A stretch of 64,000 nt of DNA. It comes from Adineta ricciae (Eukaryota; Rotifera; Eurotatoria; Adinetida; Adinetidae). Of the stretch, positions 38,428 to 57,439 are shown piece by piece. Within the stretch, counting starts at the first letter, position 1, and each line of letters begins with the position of its first letter. The stretch is from NCBI GenBank assembly GCA_905250025.1, contig CAJNOJ010000050.1, forward strand, positions 64,135 through 128,134. Reading direction: 5' to 3'. The notes below the pieces were generated by a model. The model was given only the letters and a program-made list of their open reading frames with translations, ran no database searches and was not told the origin of the DNA. A program made the position numbers and the translations under genes.

Positions 38428-39477
38428 TGTGTTATTTTAGCAGTTGATTATGTTGTCTCGATCACGACTGTGGTCGGCCTCGTTGCACTATGTTGTAATA
38501 GTCCAATAAGCGAGAGGAAAATGTCTTAACTATCGAGAGAAACAAAAAGGGAAGAGATAACAGTATTAAAAAGAAAGAACATTGATGAGAAGAGAAGGAG
38601 AAGTGACAAACAGCAAGATCAGTACGAAAGCTATACTTGACGATTGTGCATCTATGTTGACGACACGAGAATATGTATGTCTTATTTTCTCTTTTCCGCT
38701 ATAAAGTCTTCAGTCAATAGATTTGTATTCATGCGGTTATTGTATATTTCCTCTTTTTTTTGATGATGTCATCCAACGGGATTGATCAATGTGCTCTATA
38801 AATCATTCTGGCTCTTTTTTCCCTATATTAAAAGCCATACCAATCTGATTCTTGAAGTCAAACTAAGCACAGATACGAACGTTTGCCTGTGCATTTATTT
38901 ATAATAAATATCTTTCTGTATGCATGTACATTTGTCTTTATATAGTTATTTCCGTCACACACACGCACACACACACGTACACGCAAAACAAACCACTCTA
39001 CTAAAGAATCGATAGATCATAACATGAGAAAATATACACACTTGAAAATGCAAAACTGAAACAAGAAATCGAAGAGTGTGTATCGTGCTAATTGTTAACA
39101 AGAAAAAAAAACGAAAGAAAGTAATACGAGGTGAGAGAAGTCAATAAGGAGAGATACATGGTACATGTATTAAAGTTAGCAAGAAAATAACAAAATTGGA
39201 ATGAATGTACAGAAAAATATAACATTCGTGCAAAACTCAATTATTATTGAATGTCGTGCGCGTTTGACAGACAGACATACAGACAGAGAGATAGAAATAG
39301 TAAACGAATAAAACAAAACATGCTGTCACCGGAACATCTGTAAATGAGTTTTCTTTTTGAGATTGTTCGTTTGAGAAGAATGAAAAGTGTTCATGTATAT
39401 AGACAATATGGCACAAAAATTAAAAAAAACATTTATTCTTTGTATTTTATAGACTTTCGCCTCCAAAGCCAGTTTTT
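38428..39477. other. Intergenic
   Basis: AT-rich; holds a short (CA)n tract at about 38956-38980 and a GACA-rich patch near 39268-39290. Upstream of the dipeptidase and downstream of the RING gene. No exon supported. Confidence 0.5.
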
Positions 39478-40999
39478 TCAATCTTCCGTTACTTTACGAC
39501 GGCATGTTGGACATGAATCATTTTCCTAGAAAAAGTGAGGATTGTTCATGACATATGATTTGACAAAATGAAGAATAACATACGCTCAACCATGTTGATA
39601 TGCATGGCAAATGAAATAAATGTGTACAGTATAATTTGTTTATGATTTCTTGATCGTCAAATTCAGTTAAACATATCGGACATTTTTCAGCTAATTGAAT
39701 GGATGTCGTTGTGGTCCTTTCATTTACAAAGCTAATCTTTGGCAATGAATCAATTTCTTCTCGACTCAGTCGTGGCGAAGGCAAAGTGAAACTTAATATA
39801 CGTGATAAACGTATCATGTTCTAAATCAATAAAGATTGATGTAAAAGACAATGTCAAGTGAGTGCTGTTTACTTCTATGCTGTCGAATTCGTTTCGTGTA
39901 CCCAAACGACCGTAGATAAGACCGAAAACAAGTTGGTCGAAATTGTTCACCGTTCCTTCCAGTGATTGTATGGAATCGATGACAATCTCGATGGCACGAC
40001 TTAAGCGTATATGTGTTACACCTGTGATGAAGTCTTCATTATTTATAGTTGAGGCGGAACTTGACGATGAGGTCGATGACGCACTCAATGGAGTCGCTGT
40101 TGTAGCGCGCGAGCTAGAGACAAAGAAAAAAATGAGTAGAGATTGACTTAATGAAACTTGTTGTCTTACCGAATATTGAAACCAGCGCCGGATGTTGCTC
40201 GCGACGTTCGACCAAGACCAAGTGTTGTTCTGGTTGATAGATTATCGCCATCGGCTGCTAATAAATTGTATACTGATTCAACAATAGTGTCAGTAGTCGG
40301 TGAGGTTACAGGTTGTTGTTCATCGTCTTCGTCAGATATATAAACAAGACGATACTGTCGTGGCTGAACAACAGGCGGTGGAGGAGGTACAAGCGGAATA
40401 ACTGATGAGCTAATAGGAATTGTAACTGGTATTGGTGGAGGTAGAACAGGAGGTGGAGGAGATATAAGAGGTGAATATGTGCTGCTGGCCGGTGCTGCTG
40501 ATGCATGCGTAGCTGGATTTATTGGTGGAATGGGTTGCCGAAAGCGTCGTGGTGCAACAGCTGGATATGCAGCTGGAACTTGAGGTAAACGAATTTGCGA
40601 CGCTGGACGACGTGTGCGTAGGTTATATCGTTGTCGAGTTGTCGATGTTGTACTAACGGATGGAAATCGTGTTAATGAATGGCGCGGATCAGGTGTCAAC
40701 GACCGATTTCGAAGTGAATAACTCGCACGAGGCGCAACAGGTGGTGGTAGTCTCCTCGGTGGTGGATTGTTGCGGTGCCGTTTAGGTGGAGCATTCAAAG
40801 CATTTGCAGTTGCTGGAAGAGGTGGCATCGCAACTGATGATGAACCTATTGCTGAAATTGTATTTGATACTGCTACAAGTGTTCCTGTTCCGATTGCTGT
40901 TGTCGTTGTTGTGTGTTGATGATCAACATTGTTTTCAGTCACATTCGTTGATCGAGTTCGTTTTCGTGTTGCCATTGATCTTGATGGTAGCGATGCCAT
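39478..40999 (-). CDS. RING-H2 finger protein, likely E3 ubiquitin ligase
   Basis: Exons 40170-40999, 39873-40113, 39584-39820 and 39478-39525 give 451 residues. The N-terminal 280 residues are low-complexity: Thr-rich, Arg-rich and then Pro-rich (PPPPVLPPP, PLVPPPPPVV), predicted disordered. A RING-H2 closes the protein: CPICLTEFDDQE, LYCTHLFHLPCISTWL and, across the last intron, CPTCR, so the last zinc-binding pair is encoded by a 48-nt terminal exon. RING-H2 domains recruit E2 enzymes. The substrate is unknown, and I cannot assign an orthologue. Confidence 0.85.
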
Positions 41000-41706
41000 G
41001 GAAGAGTACACGGTTCTGTATTTCAATCAAAGAACTGTTTAAAAGTTGAATTTGTTTGAAAAGTCTATAGATGACATTGATGGTTGACCTTTGGATCGTT
41101 TACCAACTTGCTGGAACAAAAAGAGAGTTTGTTTGTTGTTATTGCTCACTATTTTCTCAACAGTTCATTCTTTAGCCAATAAATGAGAATTGAACAATAG
41201 ATGGCGCTTGAATTTGTATGGGAGGGTGGGTTTTTGCGGAAACATGAAGAATAATTGACTTATGATGTTTTACATCTTTTATATCGAATCCATCATTTAT
41301 ATCAATCGTGAATGCAACTTTTGATAACAAAGACAACTGTAGTCAAAATATGAACAAAGTTTTTTTTGTCGAATTCAGTGATAGATAGATAGATACTTTT
41401 TTCCAGACAAAGAATACTAGATTTTATGCTGAGGTTGTTTTTGAATTCAATAGACACGATGAATACCAAACTTTCTTTCGCAGATGACGTATGAATGAGT
41501 ATCCTTTCCAGTATATGAACATTTTCTGTTTTCATTGGTTCATGATCGACAGATAACCGACCGTCACTAGTATATCACTGTTTCTTTTATTGTCCTTTTG
41601 TCATGTTCGTTCGTTTGCTTGTTCTTTTAGATCAAAACCATCGTTCGTTGTAACGTATCAAGTCATGAATCCATGTCAAGACTGAAACCAGCATAATTGT
41701 TGGCAA
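41000..41706. other. Divergent intergenic
   Basis: Region between the RING gene and E(z); must hold both promoters. AT-rich with a GATA repeat near 41384-41395. No exon supported. Confidence 0.5.
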
Positions 41707-44392
41707 ATGACGACTACTGCTGCTGCTGCGGATTACGACAGCATAGTCGATTCAATTTGGAAAGATCGAATTGAGCGAGCATTAAAATACGTTAGTCGAG
41801 CAATCGATTTAAAACAACGATCCGATGCTGCGTAAGAAGATTCGTTTACGAATCCAAATGATTTGATTTTCTTCTTCCATCACAGACCATTGCTTGCAAA
41901 GATTGCTGAACAATACAATCGCATTCGTCGACCACGTGTTTTGTCCGAAATGATACCCGATGAAAATCATTCATCTCTCTACACGAACTGTTCCTTCGAT
42001 GAACTGACTGGTGATAAAATGACCTGCTCGCTTTCGATATTACCGCAAATCGATCAATTACCGAATATGTTTACTTATGTTTCCCTGCAGAGCAATTTCT
42101 TAGTAAGATTCCTTGTCGATGATGTCACTAATCAACATCGATTTCTTTTCTAGTGTGATACGATTACAAATCTATCTAATTTAGTTTTCGATGAAAATGA
42201 CGAAGACGTGAAAAATCTTCTCATTTCCATACAGTCAGATTCGTTCACCGAACAGCAGCAATGTAAGTGAAAGAATATCTTCGACATCTTAGAACCAACT
42301 CTCGTTTTTCTTTAGCTATTCGACTCTTTTCATCTATGAAACGTATGAATCGTTCATCGAAAACGTCATTTTTAAATGATCGGAACAATGAATTTATATT
42401 CGATGAAGAACATCTCTTGGATTTATTGAAACGTCTCAAACAACAAGCAGAACACACCTCATCACCGATGACACCGGATGACGAAGCTAATTTGTTCAAT
42501 TCATTAATTAGTAAGTCCTCTCCATTTCAACGTCTACGAAAGGTGAATCTCAACGTATGTTCTAGAATTTTACCCATCCTCTGCGGATTTAATCCGAGAT
42601 CGATTTGGTACGATATTCGAATCAAAACGTTTACCACCGAAAGAATTCACTCCGAATATTGACAATAGTTCATTAGCACTTGATACAACCTTAGAGAATA
42701 CATTACACTCCTATTTTATGTTGTTCTGCCGACGATGCCATCGGTACGATTGCTTTTTGCATAAAGATAAGCCAGTCACTCCGGTTTTAAATAAACCAAC
42801 GAAAATGTCCAATCATATCTATCGTCCCTGTAATCCTCAATGTTATCAAAGAAATCCGAAGTCGTGCTTTCAACAACGACGAGTCAACATCGAACTTAAA
42901 CGAAGTTACAGCGAACTGTTGGATAGTAAACCATCGTCGAATGGTTTACATTCGAAACGTACGAAATCTAATTTGATCAAAGCCGATGAAATTTCTTCGA
43001 CATTCGATTTTAATTTCTCTCGGAATGGTTTGCTTTTCAAACCGTCTTTGAAACGCAAATCAACGGATGAATTAGCGCACTGGTCAGTAAGTGACAAGTC
43101 ATTATTCCGTGTTTTTTACAAAATCTTTGGCGACAATATATGTATGATCGCTGATCTGATCGATAAGCCATGCTCACAAGTTTATAAATTTCATTTAAAC
43201 GAAATTGAAATCAATCAAAAAAAGTTATTTCTACAAAAACAATTATCATCCATTGGGCCTTTATTAGACATGACGACATCGGATTCGATTGATGTGAAAA
43301 TAAATGGCGACTATAAGAAGAAGATCAATGGTGATTCAGCCGATATGCATGGAATGGAGAATGAAATGAATATATGCAATGGTGATGATAAGGATCATCA
43401 ACAATTAGTGAGAATTTTTTCTGACGACATAGAATTTTGTGAAAAGATTTGTGTTCATTTTTAGACAAATGGAAATCGCTCTTCATCATCATCGCGTCGT
43501 TCGCATTCATCTTCGCTTCGTCGTCAACGTAGTCACCAACATCTGCTACTAAGTCATCATAATAACTTGTTACAAGAACAAAAACGGCATACCTATTATC
43601 CATGCGACCATGATCGTTCACTCCCATGCAATGAACACTGCTATTGTGTTCGTTCGGGAAATTTTTGTGAAAAGTTCTGTTGCTGTGAGTCAACCAAATG
43701 TGATAATCGCTTTCCTGGATGTCGCTGTCGATCATCTTGTACCACAAAGCAATGTCCATGTTATGCTGCAGCACGCGAATGCGATCCGGATCTATGTACA
43801 CAATGTGGCGCCGATGATTTTCGAAATGGAAATGCTAACAGTGACGAATTAATTACTAGATCAACGTGTTCCTGTCATAATGTTGCCATACAACGTAATT
43901 TACATAAACCATTGCTATTAGCAGAATCAGATGTGGCTGGTTGGGGAATTTTCACTCAAGTGAACATTCAACGAAACGAATTCATTGCTGAATATTGTGG
44001 AGAAATTGTAAGAAGATGTATACATGTGTTTTCAAGTTTTGAGTCTATTTTGTGTGTATTTTTAGTTAACGCAAGATGAAGGTGAAATACGTGGACGAAT
44101 GTATGACATGATAGGTACAAGTTTTCTATTTGATCTTAACGAAGAATATATGGTTGACGCGACGCGTCGCGGAAACAAAATTCGTTTTGCTAATCATTCG
44201 ATCAATCCGAATTGTTACGCGAAAGTCATTATGGTTAATGGTGATCATCGAATTGGGATCTATTCGAAACGATTCATAGCAGCAGGAGATGAATTGTTTT
44301 TTGATTACCGTTATGGTGCCAATCACCACTTACGCTTTGTTGGTGTAGAAAAACATGATCATGGAGATCAACCTGATACATTGTTGCTGTGA
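41707..44392 (+). CDS. EZH: Enhancer of zeste, PRC2 histone H3K27 methyltransferase
   Basis: Seven exons (41707-41831, 41886-42102, 42154-42262, 42316-42510, 42566-43407, 43465-44007, 44066-44392) give 785 residues. The middle shows [11 protein letters not shown] and [19 protein letters not shown], the MCSS region of E(z). Then comes the pre-SET CXC domain with many cysteines from YYPCDHD to CTQCGADDF, and the SET domain with [37 protein letters not shown] and [11 protein letters not shown], including the NHS and Tyr residues for S-adenosylmethionine binding and catalysis. It acts in PRC2 to place repressive H3K27 methylation. The segment between MCSS and CXC is rich in Arg/Ser and divergent. 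No key motif is missing. Confidence 0.97.
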
Positions 44393-44715
44393 TGTCTTAA
44401 ATTTTTTTTCTTTTTTCCATTCCGTAGTATTATTATTGAATTCTGTTTTTTTTTTCTTTTGCTTCTGTTTCGTGCATGCTCAGATTTTGTAGAGACATTC
44501 GTGCTCATCAATGTAGACTAGATTGATCTTTGCTTTTGCTTTTTGTTCTGGATATTCTGATTGTTGTACAATATTTTCCTCTGCGTTCGATCGAAGAGAA
44601 CATGTGAATGTCTGTTTTCTATCAAGGAAACATTTGTTTAAATGAATATAAATTATGGATGACACGTTGATTGTGTTCTTCAAAAAAAAAACATCAAGAA
44701 CTCGACGGTTATGCA

Positions 44716-45155
44716 CTATATTTGATGCGTGAGAGATGAACTTTTAATCGAATCAATCTTATACATATATTCGACATAATCTTTCTGAGAAAGTTCATTT
44801 TCAAATGCGAATATTTGCTGTCGAGTCTCACTCGGTAGTTTATCTCGACAAGAACATTGAGTATCTAACAACAGATATGTCGGCATATCAATTGAGCCGA
44901 CTGTACGATACAGATGATGTTGGTGAGTTCGAATGTCTCTCCATGTCTGACTCGAATTTCTGCCTGTTTTTGCGTCTTCATCCTTTTCCTTGTCAATATT
45001 GAAGCTGATCTTCCACTTTTCACAGCGGTCACTTCGTCTTTCACAACCAGTGCCTAGAAAAAGTTCTCATCGATCCTGTTGCTCGTTCGATGGTTCAACA
45101 TACACAGCTGATGAGTCGCATGAGTTCGTATCCGTTTGGAAGGACTGCTCAGCAT
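44716..45155 (-). CDS. Possible small two-exon gene, unknown
   Basis: On the minus strand, exon 45104-45155 and exon 44716-45053 join across a 50-nt GT..AG intron to a 129-residue frame. It starts MLSSPSKRIRTHATHQLCTG, has cysteines near the start and in LLLDTQCSCRDKL, and ends in a polar helical stretch. The intron length fits the local norm. The plus strand also has open frames (44805-45002, 44990-45247), but I could not splice them into one frame. The strand is therefore not certain and the gene may not be real. Confidence 0.35.
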
Positions 45156-45753
45156 TATATCATTGTGAAAATGAATGCATTCGATCGAAGGAAAAAAAAA
45201 CGAGTTCTTCGCGCAAAATGGTCGTCTTTTATTGTGCTGTAAATTAGTAACAAAGAATAAGTGTGATTAGGATATAACCTTGGCTTAATGTGATTGTGAA
45301 GATTTGTATAAAATGAGGGCGAGTATCATGTAGTAGTGTAAGAATCATTCATGTACGAAAGTTACATATGTTGGTTAGCAATTCATCGTTCGCAGATAGC
45401 TATTATATATTGTATTGATATGAATCTATTCCTAACAAGTAATGATCTTGAGTTTTTGCAGTAAACTGCTTGAACAAAGCAAATGTCAGATACATAGAAA
45501 TGTTCTCTGCCAGCCACGCAATCGATAAAGCAAGCTCCTGGTAAATGAAAGAACTTATGATCGACTGCAGTCTATCAGAAGAGCGTTCTTCTTTCGTTAG
45601 TACGAAACGACTGGTAATTGATAAGACAATTTTAGACGCTAGTCGTAGTTATGAAGCATCCTGAGAGATAAAATACTTAAATGCTGATTTAATAATCTCA
45701 TATGAAAGGAAATAAAACAAATGTTCAGTAGTTTATTTCCATCAAAATAGATT
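45156..45753. other. Intergenic
   Basis: Region downstream of the OPT transporter's 3' end. The possible minus-strand gene at 44716-45155 could have a further 5' exon near 45180-45255. Nothing firm. Confidence 0.4.
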
Positions 45754-48490
45754 TCACAGATCAAAACGTTTGTAACTAGGTAAATCACCCGAGAAATTTC
45801 CATTAGCTAACGGACATCCGTCACCGGTTATGCCACCTGTTCCCCACCATTTTGGAAAATGTATATCGTTATTTTGAAAGACGAAAAAGATGAGAATACC
45901 GGAGACGGCGACGCCACAACTCATTGCTGCTGAAAATAAGAACGCATACTGTTTCCACCAGGCATGTGCATAACGAAAAAGTACAAAATTAAAAAATACA
46001 CCAACGATGAACCATGTTAGGTATTCACCAGCTGGTGCCATTGGTAGCAAACCTACACCACATAGTAACACAGGAAAATGAATATATTTGAACCATTGAT
46101 GATTTGGGTATTTTTTCATTAACAGCCACGCTGGAAGCGGTAGGATCGCGCCGAGTGGAAAAGCACAAAGAAGGGGGAAATACAGAGACGATGGGCCAAA
46201 CATTCGAGTCGGACCAATAACGCCCCAAATAATCGATGCCGAGTAGAATGTTGTCGGTTTTGGACATTTCCATTCGACATTGTTTGGTGTACAGATATGC
46301 GGAACATGGTCGATGAGATACATAGCTACTATATAGTTGACCAAGCTAGTGATCATGGTTGCAAGAATTTGAGTTAAAAACATTGTACGAGGAGGAATCT
46401 ATATGGAAAATCATACGGTCGATCAATCGATATCTTTTGGAAACACAAGTCACCTTCATATAATGACCGTATTTTAAATTTTCAAGCAAAGATATCGCTT
46501 GTATTTGACTTCCATATGCATAAGCCTTAAACGCGATATTAGCGATAGGCTTGCCAGGAATAAGAATGCCAGCAATAAATTCAGATACAACATTGATTCC
46601 TACAAGAATATAATACGAGAAAAATGTGTAATTCTCAGCCCATCTTACCGAAACTCATACTTGATGTCGCTAATAACATTCCTGTGGGTAGAATAAAAAT
46701 GAGAACAAGAAACGCAGCGACTACACAAATAATATGCAGTCAGTGATTTGTAAATCAATCTTAACTTCACAATCATCATACCGAATAAAAAGTACCAAGG
46801 CATAAGTTGACCGTAATGACAAACAATCGCTGATACAACAAATGTAGCGAGAAAAAGAATGGTATACCTAAACATTTAACCAGACAATCTAAGTCGGAAA
46901 TAATCGCATTAAAGTCGACTTATACCAGTAGGATGGTACTTCATTATATTGTGTCATAAGTTTCGCATGAATATCACCACCGATGCTAGCCAAAGATGCT
47001 CGATATTGTTGATAAAGTGTTGTACCTTCATACAGTAGAGTATGCACCAAAATAGCAGTAATGGCAGTAAAATGTACTCCATAGTTCAATGCAAATAGAA
47101 ACGATAAATAAATTGATCCTATAGAAAAAAAAAAGTTCTCAAACGTTTCTTCATATTCGATTGACTCAAATATTACTCACCATAACTTTGATAAGCTGTT
47201 TCATTGAACTTTAATTGAGAATCAAGTATATTGGTAACATTATAGAAATAACCTTCTTTGTTAAAAACTTGATAGGAAGCAATTGGAAATGTTTTCGCAT
47301 TCCACCAATTCGAATAGTACGCGATTGGTGTCAGAATCCACACTAAGAAAACAAAACCAACCATTATGTTCATTTGTGCCCTATAGAACAAACGAAAACA
47401 TCTGCCTCAGCAACAAAATAATAGGAAAGAGTCTCGCACCAAAATGGTACAGCGATAGGTGACCCTAAGAACGACACCAATGAGTTCCAATCGAGCGCAA
47501 GTGATCCCAATCCAAGGCCGTTGGCACCGGTTATTTGAGAAATAATGACGTTATGAGGAAAAATCATACAGAATAAGGAAAAATATGATAGAACAGGGCA
47601 GATAAAACCTGGTATCCAATACCATAATATTTGAAACAAGAGTGCGAGATAGAAGAATCGAAATCGAGAAGCTCTCAGTTGAGATGCATTTAAAGTCTCA
47701 TCAGGAGAATTCGTTTCATGCATTGCTCGAAATAAAGCACATTGTATGAGTGTTCTCGGCCAAATCACCGACGCAGGCCAAATGAGATATCTTCTTAGAA
47801 TTCCAACGAAACCGAAACCGAGAATTTGCGATGAGAAGATAAAAAGTAAACCAGTCCAATAACTGACCGCTTGGTTGTAAAAGACGCGTTGAACTGTCAA
47901 AACGAAAATACCTTGAGCTACATTCTACAGTAAATGATAGAATTCACTATTGGAAATAATAATACTCATGAGCAAATCCGTACACTAGCCGTACTCGCCA
48001 TAGTTGTAATAAGACAATGTTCTTTTATGGTGAATGGGCCAGGATTGAATGAAAATGAATAACGTGTACCAAAGGGATGAAATCGTCTGGTGGGTAAGAT
48101 GACAACTAGTGATTTGCCAAACGGATAAGCTAATAATTGAACCAATAAAGGTTCAATACTCATAGGTAATGTCCGAAAAGCAAAAAACTGATTGGTAAAC
48201 GCTAGAACGCATGTGAAAAATATACCGAGAAGGCATGAACGAAATGTGAAACATGACATCATTGGATCGTCATGATTTGATACATTAGCCGCTACTTCTT
48301 CAAACGGTGATTGCTCGACAAAAAACGATCGTTCTTCGTCATCAGCTAAAGAAAGGTTCTTGAAACAAAAAGAAAAGCTTTTCTTCGTTGAGTATGATTC
48401 GATTTCAATTACTTGAATATTTCTTTCAGCTTGTGAAAAAGTTTGATTTTCAACTGGCTGCTCCGGCATTCTTTTCATTGATAAATCCAT
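45754..48490 (-). CDS. Oligopeptide transporter, OPT family
   Basis: Eight exons, 47984-48490, 47440-47924, 47181-47380, 46926-47118, 46782-46867, 46649-46720, 46454-46599 and 45754-46398, sum to 777 residues. The order of OPT motifs is complete: SFNPGPFTIKEH (NPG motif), ANVAQGIF-like SNVAQGIFVLTVQ, then ITGANGLGLGSLALDW, WILTPIAYYSNWWNAKTFP, GGDIHAKLM, FIAGILIPGKPIANIAFKAY, LKYGHYMK and the hallmark KIPPRTMF split by an intron. The end has WWGTGG. About 14-16 hydrophobic helices are visible. OPT proteins are proton-coupled importers of small peptides, glutathione or metal chelates in fungi, plants and some microbes; metazoans are not known to carry them generally. Short introns show residence in this genome. 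Transfer from a non-animal donor is inferred. Confidence 0.93.
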
Positions 48491-50557
48491 ATTATTTGAA
48501 TATATGTACCTTTTCTACCCGTCGATGATGGCCATGTGGATTTATTTCGACGAGAGAACGAATGATTAGTCACAATAACTATATCTCCCATAATCAGTGA
48601 AGCGTACCTGTTGTGACCGAACAAAGACAAGAGGCTATTTGTCAATCAATTCTCTATTGATAAATATCAGTGTCCGAAAGAAAAGTGATTCTTTGTTCAA
48701 GAAAACTTTTCGTTCAATAAAAGAAAACCAGCAATTTACTCCCGATTATCATTTCTTATATAAATATTTCCGATGCTCGGAGGCATAGACGGATTTTTAT
48801 TTCATCCAATCCAATCGTATTTCTAATCGGGTTATCATGATACTATGTATGCACCCTGGCCTAGAATACAGAACAAAACAATGATCATAGCACTAGAGAT
48901 TCAGCACGAATATGCGAAATAGATCGAATGGTATATTCACTAACCCGGAACACGATTTATTCACCTAGTTTTTTTTTAATATTGAAATCAAATTTATCCT
49001 ATCAATTTCATCAAATTACGAATCAGTAAATTTACAGCAACCTTATTAATGCTTCCTGCAACATTACTTTCCTCCCTTATTCCGTTTGTAGTTGTGTTTG
49101 ATGTGTATACGATCTACTTTTCTTCTATCAATAGATAATTTGTCTATAAATATTAGATGAAACGTACCATTTAACGAATTTAGTGCGAGTAAACATGACT
49201 TTTGTTTAAAAAAACACAGAAAATCTCTCTTGATATATCGCTGCGTTCAGAAAGTCAACTCGAATGTTGAATGTCGCTTCTAATATTTCTTAGAGTCAAA
49301 TTACCAGTATTTACCACTTGAATGAACAAGTTCAACTTAGGATCTCTTCCTTATGCTCTGGCATTTTTATATTTTCTTGACACTTGTATGCTACAAGAAT
49401 GAGTATGTCTTGTGCACCTTGAGATCTTGGTAACATCATTGTAGATAAAACCATGCGTTTTCCTCTTCTTCGAACGAAAACTTCTAAGAAATGTTCCTAG
49501 GTGAAGACTTCCATCCATTCTTGTTTACAACATAAAGCTTTTTCTTGTAAAGAGTTCGTTGCGGTTTTTCTATGAATAAAGAATATACTTTTCTTTCTTC
49601 TCTTATATTGTCCTGTGCTTGACACGCAATGAATCAAGGATTTCATTCGATAAATATTAAACAATCTTAACCAGTGATCCTCTTAGATCCAAATCTCATT
49701 TTGTTCAATCGAACATTTCCCTCTAATGATACAATGACGGTTCATGTAATACTCTCAAATTTCTTTCTTTTGTCATTACCGTCCGTATACTTAAGCATAA
49801 TTAACAAGTGTCTTATTGCCGATGTTTAATCTACTGGATGTGTTCATCGTATTCATTATTTGAAGTAAATGCACACAGCATGATAATCGTGATTGGAGAT
49901 TTGCTTTTTGATTCATTATTTTCCTGACTTGATTTATCTATCGAGCCGAGATTGAATTAGAGGGAAAAGCTTTAAGTATGCGTGCAGCTGTACGCTAATC
50001 AAATTAGAAAGAGTCAAGAGGGAAGATCTCAAAAAAAAAAAGAAGATAAGCACAGTTAAGATGGCAAGCACTTTTTCTCTCTCGCATTTAGTCACTGCGA
50101 GAATCGTTAATCATATCGATATATCAAAAAATAACAAGCGAGAAAAGTGAAATTCGGAAAGAGGAAGAGAGAGAGAGAGAAAGCTCATCATCATTTTTCT
50201 CAAGTTTATTTCTTTTTCCCGCCTATCAAAATATCATAATTAACTGTATGAGCAAACACTAAATGTAGAATGATGAACTAAACAATGCAAAATCATTCAC
50301 TAGAGTTCCGACATTCGAAATTTCTATTGTATATACGAGCGTTTTTTTTCATATGAACAGAATTGCCATTGACTTTCCCCTCTCGTATTTGCCGTCGTCT
50401 AAGCCTGCTTTTTCCTTTCTTTTTCTTTCTTTTTTTTATGACTCGATTTCCTGGTCGACACTCCAAACGACAAGATGAAGAAGAAGGAAGAGCGACTCAA
50501 GATTCGGAAGATGATAGAAGAGAACAAGATGCTTTCCGAATACATTCAATTGTAAAG
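48491..50557. other. Large divergent intergenic region
   Basis: About 2.1 kb, the largest gene-free stretch here, between the OPT and glutamate-receptor start codons. AT-rich. It holds a GA tract near 50162-50180. Short open frames show no family or splice support. It may hold 5' leader exons and regulatory DNA for a neuronal gene. Confidence 0.5.
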
Positions 50558-54828
<4,271 letters not shown>

Positions 54829-55151
54829 TAACAGTATATTCTCCCCTCTAGATAAAACTCCTATTTTCATATTAGATAGTTCTTTTCATTTCCTTTGATT
54901 GTTTCTTTCGAAAATAAATAAAAATGTACGTGAATATTTTAATTTCAACAAAGAACAAACATCAATTCATATCGATTGCTTGATCATATGCCTCCAACAT
55001 ACTTTCATCATCAATGGCAATGATTGCAATAAAGAATCGAACGATTAGTCCGCAATCCTTCGTCTATTGATAACGGAGTCTTCCGAAGAGAATAACCATC
55101 TGGACTGATAAGTCAATATTTTCTCCATTCTGTAAAATACAAGCGAGAATA
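54829..55151. other. Spacer between glutamate receptor and RBPJ
   Basis: AATAAA at 54913-54918 fits the receptor's 3' end. The rest is presumably the RBPJ promoter. Confidence 0.5.
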
Positions 55152-57103
<1,952 letters not shown>

Positions 57104-57439
57104 CAGACGTCGTATAAGTTCTTCGTCGTTTTGTCATTTGTTCAATAGTCAGACTATATTTGAGTGGAATATTTTTATTCTTGTTTATTCGAGAAAGAAA
57201 AAACAAGCAAGCAAATGAGAATACAAATATACATTATGACTACACTCACGATAAATGATGCACTGTAGCGTATTTAAAGAAACACGTAGAAAAGAAAAAA
57301 AAAAGAAGAAAATGAGTACACAAAAGCAACAACAATGAACACAAGAGAGAAAAATATATGTATGTATATATGGAGAGAAGAGAAGAAACAAGACGAACAT
57401 ATTCATATCATTAAATTATTTCAATTCGTCATTGGAAGT
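57104..57439. other. Convergent 3' intergenic
   Basis: 336 bp between the RBPJ stop and the ARID4 stop, AT-rich with poly-A patches. Nothing else seen. Confidence 0.6.

Noticed and set aside
44805-45247. Plus-strand two-exon gene
   Set aside because: The donor at 44921 leaves a phase that no acceptor before 45025 matches to the second frame.
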